Below, one piece after another: positions 1-12,600 of a DNA stretch of 64,000 nt. A model generated the notes under the pieces. That model worked only from the letters and a program-made list of their open reading frames with translations. It was not told where the DNA came from and made no database searches. Location: the NCBI GenBank assembly GCA_008360975.2, contig CM039185.1, positions 2,356,001 through 2,420,000 of the forward strand, given 5' to 3'. The position numbers were made by a program, and so were the translations under genes. Position 1 is the first letter of the stretch, and each line of letters opens with the position of its first letter. Source of the DNA: Lichenostomus cassidix (taxonomy: Eukaryota; Chordata; Aves; Passeriformes; Meliphagidae).

Positions 1-485
1 AACTGTGATGGGTGAGTCTGTCAAGGAGGATGAGGAGAGATGAAAAAACTACATCAGCAAAGGATGTGCTATACTGAGCCAGTGACAAAAATCATCCACT
101 CCTGGAGCCAGCCCAAATCAACCCATCCTGCCTCAGAGCTGGGGCATGGAATGGTGGGATAAATCCCTGCCAAGTGACTCATTGTCACATTACGGTCCCC
201 AGCATCACAGACCCCCAGGCAGGAGCCTCTGGCCCCATTGTGCTCTTTCCACAGGGACAATCCCAGCACTGCCACCACCATTCCCTGCAAAGCAGGAAGG
301 TAACTGGGAATGCAGCAAGGCCTGGCTGCAGAGCTGCAGGATGAAGAGCAGCACTTTATACCTCAGCCAGACAGCCCCTGCTTCTTCCTTTGCCAGGGAG
401 AGAGACTCACTCCTGCCTGAGTCTCTCTTATTACAGTGACAATTCTCCACCTCTCCCCAGGGATCAGCCGCATGGAACTCTCTTG
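1..485. other. Unique non-coding DNA
   Basis: GC-rich, CpG-poor single-copy sequence. Short open frames exist on both strands, but none has a recognisable domain or a convincing pair of splice sites. I see no repeat family here. Confidence 0.5.
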
Positions 486-511
486 CTCTCTCTCTCTCTT
501 TCTCTCTCTCT
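486..511. repeat. (CT)n microsatellite
   Basis: Dinucleotide CT run of about 26 bp with one T interruption. It is followed by a T-rich stretch and a CAG, so it superficially resembles a splice-acceptor tract, but no exon can be supported downstream. Confidence 0.9.
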
Positions 512-1689
512 GGTTTTTGTTGCAGCTGCTGTTAAACTGTGCTCACTGATCGATCCATGCCTGAAAAAACTTCAGGAAGCTCCTGGCTGAGCCCTGCCAG
601 GGGGAAGGACCATCCACACGGTGCCAAAGGAAGCCCCTTTGACAGCCTCTCCCTACCTCTGGGACAGTCCACACAACCTGCAGGCCAGGGAGAGATTGAG
701 GGGATGGCAACACACATGAGAATACCAAATTCACCTCATTTTCTACCAGAACTGCTGTTTGTGCAGGGATCATTTTGGGTGTGATGCCCTGGCCACACAC
801 AACCACACCAGGCACTGTTCATGAACCAGTATCTTCTGCTGAATTTTGCCTTTATAAACGGGCAAAACCAGGAGACCATTGTTTAGAGCACTGATTTTCA
901 TACCTTAGCTTGCAAAGGACATTTTAAGGCGCACCAATCCAAAGGCATCACCACTGACCTGCTCAGTCCACTTTGCAAACACTGCCAAGTGGAGAACACC
1001 CTGACATCTGTGAAAGTGCTTCAAGCTGAGCCATCTCCACATAGCCCTTGGCTTTGCTGTGCTCCAGAGGGGCAAGAGGAGACCACCACAGCCCAGGGAA
1101 CAATGAGGGAACCACAGTGACCAAGTTTGGCATTGCTCCTCAGCAGTTTTCTCAAGGAAAAGTCAAACTATATACGGAAATCAACAGCACCAGCTCTCAG
1201 CTCACAGCAAACTCATCCCAGGATGAAGATTACGCACAGGCTGCTCAGAGGTACTGCAGACAGGCAGATTTTTCATATACTACTACAGAAAGGCAGTCCC
1301 TGATAACAATAACAGTTTCAAAAGGCCCTTCACCACCCCAGCTCCAGATGTACAGCGGCTTCTCCAGCTGCTGCACAAACAGCAGCATTTTCACCCTGTT
1401 CCACAGCCCTGGAAGGAGACAGACACAAATCCAGGCTGCCTGAAACCTCCTTTCTTCAGCAAAATACCACCAGATACAGCGCTGACCTGATGCTTCCAGC
1501 AGTGCCCGAATATCCACGTTTATTTGTGTTTTCCGGAGGGATTCCGAGCCCGCAGCCCCCCTCGGCACACACACACAAAGGAGGGAGGACCACCACAGCT
1601 CTCCAAAGAGAACAGAGTTCCTGAGCTCTGAGCCAGCGTGGCACAAAGGTCACGTCATTACTGCAGTGGGGGAGAGCAGCTACGGGTTC
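512..1689. other. Unique non-coding DNA with a 131-codon open frame
   Basis: Single-copy sequence. A plus-strand frame is open at 1048-1443, and a minus-strand frame is open across 1245-1646. The plus-strand translation has a mixed, fairly protein-like composition rich in S, T and Q, but I recognise no family and see no strong splice sites around it. A chance open frame is the simplest reading. Confidence 0.4.
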
Positions 1690-1910
1690 AAATATTTGGG
1701 AAATAAACGCATTCGCTAATTCATTTTTGTTCCGTAGGAAAATGTAAATTGGGTGCAAAAAATAAAACAAACAGAAGAGGCCTAATTATTTATACAGGCA
1801 TTTTAATCAAACAATGAATAGCACACAGCAACCTTCTACATCAATTAATAAAGCTGGCTTCTGCAAAACAAAAGAGTTACACCATGTGCCCTAATTATAA
1901 AATCCAGCCT
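1690..1910. promoter_or_regulatory. Candidate conserved non-coding element (ATTA-rich)
   Basis: AT-rich block with many homeodomain-type cores: TAATTC near 1716, TAATTA near 1783, AATTAATA near 1843 and TAATTATA near 1890. It contains no repeats and contrasts with the GC-rich flanks. Such blocks are typical of vertebrate developmental enhancers, but conservation cannot be measured from one sequence, so this is an inference from composition and motif density. Confidence 0.3.
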
Positions 1911-4402
1911 GGAGATGCTGCTTTTTTTTCCCCTCCCTCTATACACCTGGCTTAATATATCCTCGCTGCATTCCTGAGCTGAGGACACTCGTTAGCCTCA
2001 CTCTCTAGTTACAAATTCATTACTGTGCTGCATTTTTCCTCCTGGCTCTGACAGTAGGAGTGGTCACACTGCAGCACTCCAGGCAAACCAGCAGCTAATT
2101 GAAGGCAGGGGCTGGGGGGGCTGCGAGGAGGGTCTGCCTCCCTCTCCCTGCGCAGGAGGCAGCTGCTTCCACTTCAGCTCAGCACATTTCAGGAGATGAG
2201 GATAAAACAGGAGCGATGAGATGTTTGCACTGGGTTGCAGGGAGCCACCTCGGTGTGCTGCACGAACAAAACGCGTTCACAAGGCGTTATTGCTCCACGC
2301 CTTACCTTGGGCTGCACTCCATCGAACACTGCTCACCACCCGTGCCATGTGTGACCAAACTGGCTAATGATGAGCTGTCCCCTCGCTGACAAATCAGTGC
2401 TTGTGCCTTCTGAGAGCTGAGCTACCAAGAGCAGCTCCGGTGCCTCGCAGCTCCCTGCACATCCCGGGATTGCTGGGCTCAGCCTCACAAGGGCTGGTGC
2501 AGCAGGGCAGGAGTTACATCACCACCAGCAGACAATCCAAGCTGAACATCACCCAGTTCCACTGGGTTTGGGGTGCAGGGGACACTGTTTGTTTATTTTT
2601 AAGTGGGGACAACAAAAAGCACAATATACATTGTTGTATCTATTTAGACTTATGGCATCAACCACAAGTTTTATGAATCAATCACCCTAAAACTTGTCCA
2701 GGGCTCAGCAAGAAGTGATTTGACCCAGGGCACATGGGAAATGGGGCCACTGAGCCAGAGCAGATCCAGCACTGGGGTCATTCTGCCCTTTAAAAAGCCC
2801 AGATGAAGCTCCCCCCATTCTCACCTCAACAAACACCTGGAAGCTCAGAAAGTGCCTCAACTCCTATTTTCAAAGTGCCTCTATACCTGCTGCTCACCAC
2901 TAGGGAAGACGCATGCAGAAGGATTTCCCAGGAGGGACGAGATCTCACCTGAGGAGCTAAAAATCTGGGAAAACGGAGCAAGGAGGACCCTGAGCAGAGG
3001 AGGACACATGCCTGGGCTGGTTTCCCACCACTCTCAGGTGTCCCCAGCTCTGTGCCCAGCCCAGGTAATGCTGGCAGGGAAGGAGCACCAGCCCAATCCA
3101 CACTCCCAGCAGTGGGATTAACCCACAGGGAGCCAGGTGCACCTCCTGGAAGCTCATCCAGAGTTTGTGCTCCTCTCTGAGTCCATGAAACCTGTTGGCA
3201 CTGCCAGGGCTCTGCAGCTTCTGCTCAACTAGGCCAAGCTGAAGGCTCTGGGCACATCCGCTCGCCCAGCTGTACAAATGGGTTACGAGTACAGAGTGTT
3301 TTGAGGACTATTTCTAAAAAGGACAGCTCATATTTTGTGTTCGGCGTTGCAGAACATCTAAAAATGGTGATGAACTCAGACCGGCATTTATCCACACAAA
3401 TGGAAAAATATGTCTGTGAAATAAATCTAAATAAGAGCGACAGATTCGCTTTTGTCTCTTTTAGCAGCACGAGGAAAGAGAGGGGTAAATTAATTTAAAA
3501 GAAAAATCACACTCAGTTAATAGATTTGGTCTAAATATTAATCTAGAGGAAGCGTTAGATGCTTTGGGAATTTGGGGAAGAGGACTCTAAAACCCAGAGC
3601 ATGTGTTTACAGATTATGATCCATTTTGCAACAGGTAGGACAGGCTGGTAAACAGCAACAAAAATGATGATTATCCTTGGCTGGCACCTCACAGAAACCA
3701 TCCAGATTTACTTTGATTAAGTCCTTCATCCAGAAGTCAGGCACTGCAGTGCCAATACTGCATGTGGTACTTTCCACAAGGCAGGAAAATACAAATATAG
3801 AAAAATGCAATTGCAATTGAAATCAGTAAGGGAAAAAAATGGATTTTTGAAACATACCAAATGTAATCAGATACTATTGAAGTTCAATTATTCTTTGTTA
3901 GGTTTAAAAAATTTTGTTAATATGTATTTGATTCTCCTAGAGAACATCACTCAATTAGAAAGCTCTCCAAATTTCAGAACCGATGCTTATGTGGAGTAAG
4001 TGAAAACGTTCAAAAATGTTCTTGTCAGTTCCTGTTGCATAATAGGCCTCGTGGCAAAGGAAAGCAAGTTGCACATTCAGTGCCTGCAATTCCAAATTAC
4101 CAACATGAGTCATGGCTGGGGCTCGACTGCACGGGGGAGCCTTGTGCCCTGAGCTCCAGAGTTAAACAACTGACATTTCAGCAGCCCTGGCACTGACAAC
4201 AACAACAACATAGACACTGACAGAATACTTGAGAGAGGACAGAAAACATCCTCTCCTCCCTGTTACATCCTGACATTCCAATTCCAAGAAATCATGGAAA
4301 AGCAGAAGCAGCTCCTGAGTTGTTGGCTCCCAGCTCCAAATCTGGGGTGCAACATGGGGCTGTTCAAGGGACACCACTGAGACCCCTGTCCTGTCCCTTC
4401 TG
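1911..4402. other. Unique non-coding DNA
   Basis: Mixed-composition single-copy sequence. 2100-3250 is GC-richer with overlapping short open frames. 3300-4020 is AT-rich, including a TTAAT-rich piece at 3485-3545. I see no coding exon, RNA gene or interspersed repeat. Confidence 0.45.
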
Positions 4403-4806
4403 ATGGAGAACCTCTGCTATGAGGAATAGCGGAGGAGCTGGGATGGTTCAGCCTGAGGAAAAGCTGGCTCTGAGACCTCAGAGCCCCTGCCAGTGCCTAA
4501 AGGGGCTGCAGGAGAGATGGAGAGGGACTGGGGACAAGGGATGGAGGGACAGGACATAGGGAATGGCTTCACATTGCTAGAGGGCAGGGATGGATGGGGT
4601 ATTGGGAGGAATCCTTCCCTGTGAGGGAGTGAGGCCCTGGCACAGATGCCCAGAGAAGCCCCTGGATCCCTGCAAGTGTCCAAGGGCAGGCTGGACAGGG
4701 CTTGGAGCAACCTGGGACAGTGGAAGGTGTCCCTGCCCATGGCAGGGGTGGAATGAGATGGGCTTTAAGGTCCTTCCAACCCAAACCATTCCATGATTCT
4801 CTGATT
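4403..4806 (+). mobile_element. CR1 LINE, 3' end fragment
   Basis: About 400 bp of the 3' part of a chicken-repeat-1 (CR1) non-LTR retrotransposon in sense orientation. The landmarks run in order: 'gagaacctctgctatgagg', the 'gcctaaaggggctgcaggag' block, 'gcccagagaagcccctgga', 'cttggagcaacctgggacag', 'ggtccttccaacccaaacc', and the terminal 'attccatgattct' followed by 'ctgatt'. CR1 copies are usually 5'-truncated and end in a short ATTCT-type tail, as here. It is too decayed and short to encode protein. Confidence 0.95.
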
Positions 4807-5646
4807 AAAAGCCAAGACAGCAGTGATGAGTTTCGGGTCTGTTCCACCCCTAAAGGATTTCAGGGATTTGCAGCCACCAGTGCAGAAACTTCAGTATCAA
4901 AAGCACAAACAACCCTTCCTTATTTCTTTCCATCCCCTCCAAGTCCTCTTCAGAAGCACAGGACACTAAAGAGCATCTCTGTTAGCCAGAGAAATATTAA
5001 CACATAATCACTGTTAGATTGTACAACCTGACACCAACCTTTTCTCCTCCTCTAGACCCTGTAACCAGCTCTCCAATAACAACATTTATGAGAGTCCTTT
5101 AACAACTCCTGTAATGATTCACTTAAAAAAGAAAATAAATCATTTTTATTGCAGTTCCCTGCCTCTTTAGGAAGATACAGCATCCTGACAAATAAAATGT
5201 ACCTACTGAACAACAAGACCTTAGCTGTGACATTGTGAGCAGTGAAATAACACTTGGAGAATAGATGTATTCCAGAACCAAATATCCCCAGGGAGCTTGG
5301 ATGTTAAAAGCAACAGCACTTGCAATTTTGGATATACACATCTGAAACGTCCTTCTAGGCTACACCACAAATTTCACAGGTGAGAAAAACAGGCAAAAAA
5401 ACTCCAAACCCTAAGTGCAAACCAGAAATGTGCTTCAGAGAGGAGAGATGCTGCAAACAGGGCTGCTTTCTCAGCAAGCAGCAGGACTTCCCCTCTTTGT
5501 GATTTACAGATACTTAAAAACAAGTAGGTTAATGAAGCAACAATACACTGACTGCAGAGTGCTGATTAATACAAACTTCCCAGCACTGTGATCCATGAGC
5601 CAATTCAGCACCAGGGCAATGTCCAAGCTGTTTGGCTGGGCTTATT
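4807..5646. other. Unique non-coding DNA
   Basis: AT-moderate single-copy sequence. I see no supported gene. Short open frames on both strands are compatible with chance. Confidence 0.45.
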
Positions 5647-5698
5647 AAAAAAAAAAAAAAAGAAAACAAAGAAAAAAAAGAAAAAAGAAAAAAAAAAA
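5647..5698. repeat. A-rich low-complexity tract
   Basis: About 52 bp of almost uninterrupted A with scattered G and a single C. It could be an old poly-A tail, but no retroposed gene or SINE body is recognisable upstream. Confidence 0.85.
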
Positions 5699-5956
5699 GC
5701 CTTGAGAAAGCAACAATAGCATCTACTTGGTGTTAACTAAATAAAATAACTCCTAAGAAATAACTGCCTGCATCTCCACTGTATGGGGACCAAAACCCCA
5801 TAGCTTACTGTATTCTACTTTCCACTCTGCATTTTGAGCTTGGCTTGCTCCACTGTTCTCAGTATTGCTTTTTTAATAGTTTAATTTAGAAGGAGTTTGG
5901 CCCAACTGAGCTCATCTGCAGTGAAACCATCAGGGCTCTAAATATGCCTCTGGCAC

Positions 5957-5993
5957 TCAGTGACTCTCTGCCTCAGTTTCCTCTTCTCTAAGG
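5957..5993 (+). mobile_element. Possible MIR-like SINE scrap
   Basis: A short match to the 3' half of the ancient MIR/CORE-SINE family, centred on 'ctgcctcagtttcctc' followed by 'ttctctaagg'. In the family this is the 'cctcagtttcctcatctgtaaa' segment. Only about 37 bp is recognisable, so chance similarity is a real alternative. Confidence 0.3.
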
Positions 5994-7054
5994 CAAAGGC
6001 AACACCCCTGGGCTGGGGATTAACCACAAAAATGCTTGGGAAGCCTCTTCAACACTGAAATAGATGTAATTTCTCCGTTAGGAAGCACAGGAGCATCCCC
6101 TCCTCACCCAGAGCACCAGGAGCCCAAATGCCACCAAGCTCTCTGCAGTCCAGCACCTTCCCACAGTGTCCTCCCCAGAACCACCTGGAGATGGGGTTCA
6201 AAGAAAATAAGATGCAGAAGCATCTGCAAGTTCTTCAAGGGGGCTTTTTAGGACACAATGATGACTTTGGGAGACTCTGGAGCATCCCACAGCCAGGAGC
6301 AGTGCAGGGACATCACCTCAGCTGCTGGCATGAGCTCAGAAGAGCCAAACACAAAAGCAATCCAAAGATCCCTTCCCAGAGCTGCAGAACACCTGAAGCT
6401 GTGCCTTCCCAGCCTAAATGTGCTGCTGGAAGGGAGAAACCACCCAGTTTCTGTCACCATCCAACAACTAAAACATGCCAAGCACCGTGGCCCTTCCAGT
6501 GAACACCAAGGTAGTGCAGCAATATTTCTCATTTGTCTATTTTTCCCACAACAAAACGGCACAAACTCACATGTCAGTATTTCTACCTGTCACCTACAAC
6601 GGAGATTTCCTGAGTGCCACCAAAAAACAAAGGAGAGGATTGAAAGGGGTGAGTAAGACCATGCGAGGTGGTTTTTTGAAGCAGCTTTTCCATCTCGGGG
6701 GAGGGCGTAGCAGGCTCAGAAGTGATCTGCACTGCACGATGGCTGTTCAGCAGTCAATGATACACTACTGGAGGTCTCAACCCAGTTCTCAGTGAACAAA
6801 TGGCTGTGTAAAAATAGCCATTACCTAAGACGACCATTTTCATTCCAGGACAAAAGAACATCGGGCTGGAAATTGCAGAATTAATCCCTTGAGTCTGCAA
6901 CCCACCACAACGTCTCCTGTTTAATTTGCAGTACGGGGAAAAAAAATATCACATCGTGGTGACCAAGAACAAAGGACACACTGTAAGAATTAATTTTACC
7001 ATTAACTACCACTGAAACACAGGGCAAATCACACTCTCCCTAAAAAAAGGCTCC
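5994..7054. other. Unique non-coding DNA
   Basis: Overlapping open frames of 104 to 132 codons lie on both strands between 6128 and 6795. Their translations show no domain and are mutually exclusive. 6800-7010 is AT-rich and repeat-free. No gene is supported. Confidence 0.4.
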
Positions 7055-7300
7055 AGGGAGACCTCAGAGCCCCTGCCAGTGCCTAAAGGGGCTGCAGGAG
7101 AGCTGGAGAGGGACTGGGGACAAGGGATGGAGGGACAGGACACAGGGAATGGCGTCCCACTGCCAGAGGGCAGGGAGAGATGGGATATTGGGATGGAATT
7201 GTTCCCTGGCAGGGTGGGGAGGGGCTGGCACAGGGTGCCCAGAGAAGCCCCTGAATCCCTGGCAGTGTCCAAGGCCAGGATGGATGGGGCTTGGAGCAGC
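7055..7300 (+). mobile_element. CR1 LINE fragment lacking its 3' end
   Basis: Sense CR1 sequence from 'gggagacctcagagcccct' through the 'gcctaaaggggctgcagg' block and 'gcccagagaagcccctgaa' to 'gatggggcttggagcagc'. It then stops abruptly in unrelated DNA. The usual last 100 bp, including the 'cccttccaac' block and the ATTCT tail, is missing. CR1 normally keeps its 3' end, so a deletion after insertion is the likely explanation. Confidence 0.93.
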
Positions 7301-9225
7301 AAAGGCACACGGGTTGGAAACAATGGGCCACATAAAGCAACAGCCCAGGTGTTCCCTTCCTCCCAGCCTGCTCCATCTCCTGGTTCTTCACACTAAAACT
7401 TGCCAAATTGATGCCAACAACAACCTGTCCGTTCAAACCCTGGGGAAGGGCTGCACTGGGACAGAAACTAAAAGCTCCAAATCAACCTTCAGGAGAGCAC
7501 AGCAGGATGGAAGGGGCATTTAGACAAACAGAGCACTTCTTTCTTGTGACTAATATTGTTAAAAGGGGTAGCAGATTAGCACCAGGTTCGAACCAAACAC
7601 AGCAGCTGGCTCCCAGTGACTAACCAGGGTAAACAGGGATAACTGGCTAATGAAGCAACAGAGGCTGCCAAAGGAATTCTCCAAAAACACCCAAAAGAGT
7701 GAAGGTGTGGGACAAGTTAATGATAAGCAGGACAGTCAGCTTTTTTCCCATGGCTGCTGTGCTGAACCTCCATGAAAATACTCCAGCAGCAAGCATTGCC
7801 TCCCCATTCCCAGCTCCACCGCAGCTTCCCAGAGCTCCACATCCACCCTCCCTGCTCACCAACTGTCCCTCCTCCCCGTGCCACCAACCTCAAAATCAAG
7901 CTGTTGCTGCGCATGAAGGATTAAAAGGACAAGAAAATATCGGAATAATCATAATAATAAAAACTCAGTGAACCCATTTTTTAGGGTTCACAGAGAACCT
8001 TTTAGGCACAGCCCAAACGTCAGGGTCACCCAGCAAACGCTGGTCTGCAGGTGGCAGCTGCATTCTGCCATCACTGGAGTGGATTAAACCCATCTGAGCA
8101 CGCTCCTGTGCTCCCTGTGCATTACTGAGTATTCAGGGAAGTGCTGGCAAAGGTTAACCTGAAAAGTTTACCTCAGAATCAGTGCTGATAGGAAAGAAAA
8201 GCAGGCAGATGTTGGATGAGTAACTTGAATGCGCTCGAAGGGGTTGTCAGAGCAGCAAAAAAAGAAAATGTCCCTGGGGGATTGCTCTGGATTTCATGTT
8301 TAGCATAGGGTATATTGATTAAAAGCACAGTCACTGGTGCAGGTAAGTAGTATCACAATATTGGGTTAAGGCACGGGCAGACTGGGATTGACAGCTCTGA
8401 ACAGCTCTGGGGTGCCAAATCCCATCTTGGGGTAACAGCACAGCTCTGGACAGGGAGATCTGCCCTCAGTGCAGCTTTTGGGAAGTCTTCAGCACAGTTT
8501 ATTAATGCAAACATTTCCAAACATGCTGCTTCCACCCTGTTTTCACAAGTACAAGCCTGGCGTGTCTCTTACAGAGGTTTCTCAGCTCCCAGAGGAAGCA
8601 CTGATTCCTTTGGTTCTCACTGTCCAGCTGGGAAAAGTAGCTTGGAATGGAGAACACTTGCAGCTTCCAAGGCCCAAAGTGGGGCTGCTACAAGAAATGA
8701 GGAAATAGACACAAAAAAGAGCAACTGATATGCATTTTGACTTGAAAATACAGGTAAATTTTGTGTTTAGCCCAGTTGCAGTCGAGTGTCTGCTGCAGGA
8801 AGGGGGCAGGAGGAAGCCCTGAGGCACAGTCTGTAGGGGTGAGCAGTCCCTGGGCAGAAATGCAGCTGAAGGGGACCAGTGTCACCCCAGACAGTGGGAC
8901 ACAGCCACACCAGGTCACTCCAGAGGGTGAGAATAGTCCTCCAGGCTCCTTTCTACCCCACACACTGCACAGCCCACCCAGCCCAGCAGGCTGCACATCA
9001 CCTCACAGCCCACCCTGAGGCCGTGGCTGTGTCACAAACAGCCTCAGAGCTGCAGTGCAGCTGCAAAGCATCTCAGCAAGGCCCTGAGAGCACAAAGAGC
9101 TCTGCTCTGAGCCTTGCTGGGTGTGATTTCAGCCAGCACTGAGTGGCTACCCAGCCATGAGGTTCAGCAGAGTCTCTGCTACCACCCCTGCCGATGGCCC
9201 ATGAGCTGATAATAACAAAATCCTG
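7301..9225. other. Unique non-coding DNA
   Basis: Single-copy sequence with short open frames only. 7900-8350 is AT-rich. A perfect 10-bp palindrome (ggttcgaacc, 7585-7594) resembles a tRNA T-loop core, but no tRNA fold surrounds it. No gene is supported. Confidence 0.45.
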
Positions 9226-9654
9226 ACATGGTTTAGACTGGAAGGGACCCTAAAGCTCATCTCTACATGGGCAGGGATATCTTCCACTATCCCAGGCTGC
9301 TCCAGGCCGTGTCCAACCTGGCTTTGGACACTTCCAGGGATCCAGGGGCAGCCACAGCTTTCCTGGGCACCCTGTGCCAGGGCCTACCCACCCTCACAGC
9401 CAAGAATCACTTCCATCTACCCTAAATCTGCCCTCTGTCAGTCTGAAATCATTCCCTCTCGTCCTATCCCTGGCCCTGTTTCCTGCAGGCTCCCTTCAGG
9501 CACTGGAAGGCCACAATAAGGTGATCCCAAAGTCTTCTCTTCTCCAGGCTGAACAACCCCAATTCTCTCAGTCTTTGCTCCTGGGAGAGATGTTCCATCC
9601 TCTGATCATCTTCGTGGGCTTCTCTGGACTCACTCCAACAGCTCCCTGTCCTTC
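9226..9654 (-). mobile_element. CR1 LINE, 3' end fragment
   Basis: About 430 bp of CR1 in antisense orientation. On the plus strand it reads from the element's end inward: 'gactggaagggaccctaaag', 'ttccactatcccaggctgct', 'tccaacctggctttggacac', 'gggcaccctgtgccagggcc', 'ctccaggctgaacaacccca' and 'ctggactcactccaacagct'. It reaches further 5' than most copies in the window. The terminal ATTCT tail is degraded. Confidence 0.93.
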
Positions 9655-12600
9655 AAACAGCACTTCAGCACTAAGGACATGCTTTTCTCCTTCACTGCTG
9701 ATCCACCAGGAACTTCAGCCAAGCTGAACTCCCTCAGCCCCATGGCAGAGCCTCACAAAAATGCCCATTTCCTCAGCTCCCCCTTGATTTATAAATGCCT
9801 CTTGCAAAGCTCCATTTCCGACGCTGGAATTCCTATTTGCCATCACAACCTTTTAAACCTCCAGCTAAAAACTGTCATTTTTAACACCGGCCATGTGGCA
9901 AACCACAAACAAACTCAAAAACCCCACAACGGAGGTCTTAAAAAAAAATAAAAATCTATTCACAAACTCCACCAAACGTTCTGGCTGCTGCACAGCAATG
10001 GGGAAAAGCACTCAGTAAATCACCCGTGTGACCGCTGGGCAAGGGCCAGCATTCCCTGAGAACCTGGCTGGCAGCAGCACTTCCACAGGTTCTCCACCAT
10101 GGGCTGCTTGAATTTGCTTTTTAACTACCCAGAGATCTGACATCAGCCTTTGCTGGCAAAACAGTCTCCAAAGAAGCAACAAAAATAAAGTCCAAGTAGT
10201 GTTGTGCTGCAGCTGCATGTGCACATGGAAAGGTGCAGCTCAGCAGAGCCTGGGTTTGCACAGGGACCCCCTACAAAGTGTGGTAAGCCAAAAAGACTCA
10301 GGTCAATTCAGAAATGAGAAAGTATGGAAAAAGCAGCAAAACATTATTAAGATGTGCAAAACGCCACCTCTTTTTTCTGTCCTTCCATCCCATTTTTCTC
10401 CACCTATTTCATTCAGGGACTGTCACTCAGTCCCACACAAGAGAGGGATCTTCATCACTGTGTCTTCCAGAGTCTTTTAGGGAAGAGAAGCTCAGCGTTT
10501 GCCTGCATGGCTTCAGACAGTCTTCTGGCACACCAAAACCAGCTGGTAAATACCCACAAGGAGCAAGAAACCAGTGGATGATAGAAAAGAGGCAGCCACA
10601 TTGCTCACACACAACATGAATCTAATCTATGTGGTGTACAAAGCCAATCTAGCAGCCAAAGGGGAAACAAGCCCTGTCTCCACATGATTTTGGGGGTGTT
10701 TGCAGCACCTACACACGATTTGCCAAACGCTGTCTGCAAAGAGTGCACTCTGGAGAGAAACTGAGGCAGCAGGCTCAGGGATCCAGATTTTTCATTTCCA
10801 TCTGTGTTTAGCCTGTTTCTCTTCTTCTCTGTGAGTCACCAGAAAAATGGAAGTGGAGGAAACTGCTCAGAGATTAAGCTGAAAAGCAAACACAGAGGAA
10901 AAAGGGATGACTTCACACTACAGAGTCCGAGCAGCCTGGTGATGCTGCACACCAGCTGCTCCCAAAATTTACCCTGGTGGCATTGCCTCTCCATCTTCAG
11001 TGAGGAAAATCACAGGGGACAGCGTGGGCTGCATGCACTGCTTAGAGGGGACTGCATGAGTCTCTTAATGCCAGCCCAGGATTTTTATATGGAGCCTCCA
11101 GGCACAAAATGTCCCGAGGACAAGTGGTCTCATAATTGGTTAAAAAAGGCAGAGAGGGTTGATCTCTGAAGCATTAGGGCTTGTGGGCACCTCTGTACTC
11201 AATTTCAGCACTATTTCTCTTCTCTCCACAGCCAAATCCTGCTATTTACTCCCACCTACATACCATCAGGCAGATGGGAAACACTCAGCATAATTCTCCA
11301 CTCTGATCCCTCCCCATGTCCCTCCAAAACCTGATTTGGTTTCCTGTGCAGCAAGACAAAAATCATATTAAACCGCAAGGGGAAAAAAACCCCACAACCC
11401 AACCAGCTATGCTACACACAGGATTTGCATCTGATCCCAAATTTCCTTCACAGCCAGTGCGTATGTTTTGCAGATTTCCACCGTAGCAGGACTTTCATCC
11501 CCTCCCTCTGCACAGCCACTGCTTGTCTTGCAGTGTGAGATTGAAGTAGACAAGTGTGAAAGAATCATATAGGGCTCAACATCATTAGGCTCACCCTGAA
11601 AGCACAAGAGTTGACAGGTCTGAGGAAGCAACTTCCGATTTTCCCCTGGGGCTCAGATTTGGGAGCTGGGAGGGTTGGGAGAGAAAGGAAGATCTTTCAA
11701 AAATAAAGCCAGGGAGGCTGGGTGTTTGTCGGCATCTCTGCAGTCTTGGGGGAGCCGTGAGGCTACCACGATGTCAGAAATTATGAGGAATTAAATGGCG
11801 ATGAAAAGCCTCAAGTTAAACCTAAACCCAAACTGCGAAAACACAATGAAAGTTCAGCCTGTTAGAAATAATGTGCTGGGCAAAACATTAACACATTTAC
11901 ACTTGAAAGTTGTGAAAGAGTCAGAATCATCCTGCTTAAAATGTATCAGTCAGACGAGATCTGATTTCAGGACAGAGCATCCTGCACATACATAAAGAAA
12001 GTACTTGAATAGGCATCATAACACAAACATCCATTTATTTTCTGCCAAATAAGATCAGTGTCCTCTCTCCACAAAATAATGCTCCTTGCAAAATGCTGGA
12101 GCTCAGCTTGCTTGGCTTTTTACAGAAAAAAAAAGAGCTCACAAAATCAAATGGTCCCAAATATTTCAGTTATTGAACAGGCTCAGTTGCACACTTCAGG
12201 GCATTTGTCCTTAATTCAGACTGCTGGGTTTACACAAAATAAAACATAAAATACCCTCACCTTAAAGGCTGGCAGTTCAGCTCTGCCTGAAAAGTCAACC
12301 AGGCTTTTCCTGACTGAATCAATGGCAAAGTTAAGATTGTGCCTACCGAAAAATCCAGAGGTTTAAAACTTGGGGCTATTATGCAATGATTACCTCATCA
12401 TCATTCCAGGTAATCCTCAGTGGCATTTCTGAATGGGAGCAGCAGCTTGAAGCAGTATTTTGTGGGAGCTCGGTTTGAGGTGGTTTTAAATTTATTTTAT
12501 ATTTATGTGTGGAAATAAGTGTGAACCACTGAAGATCAAGTCATCAATGCTGATGGCCATCAAGATCAGGATCAAGTCTGATGGCCCTAAAACAGGCAGG

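Noticed and set aside
4417..4847. Several minus-strand open frames over the first CR1
   Set aside because: They are antisense readings of CR1 3' sequence, and the same peptides recur at the other CR1 copies.
7585..7594. tRNA T-loop-like palindrome (ggttcgaacc)
   Set aside because: No acceptor, D or anticodon arms can be placed around it, and there is no terminator. A palindrome by chance.
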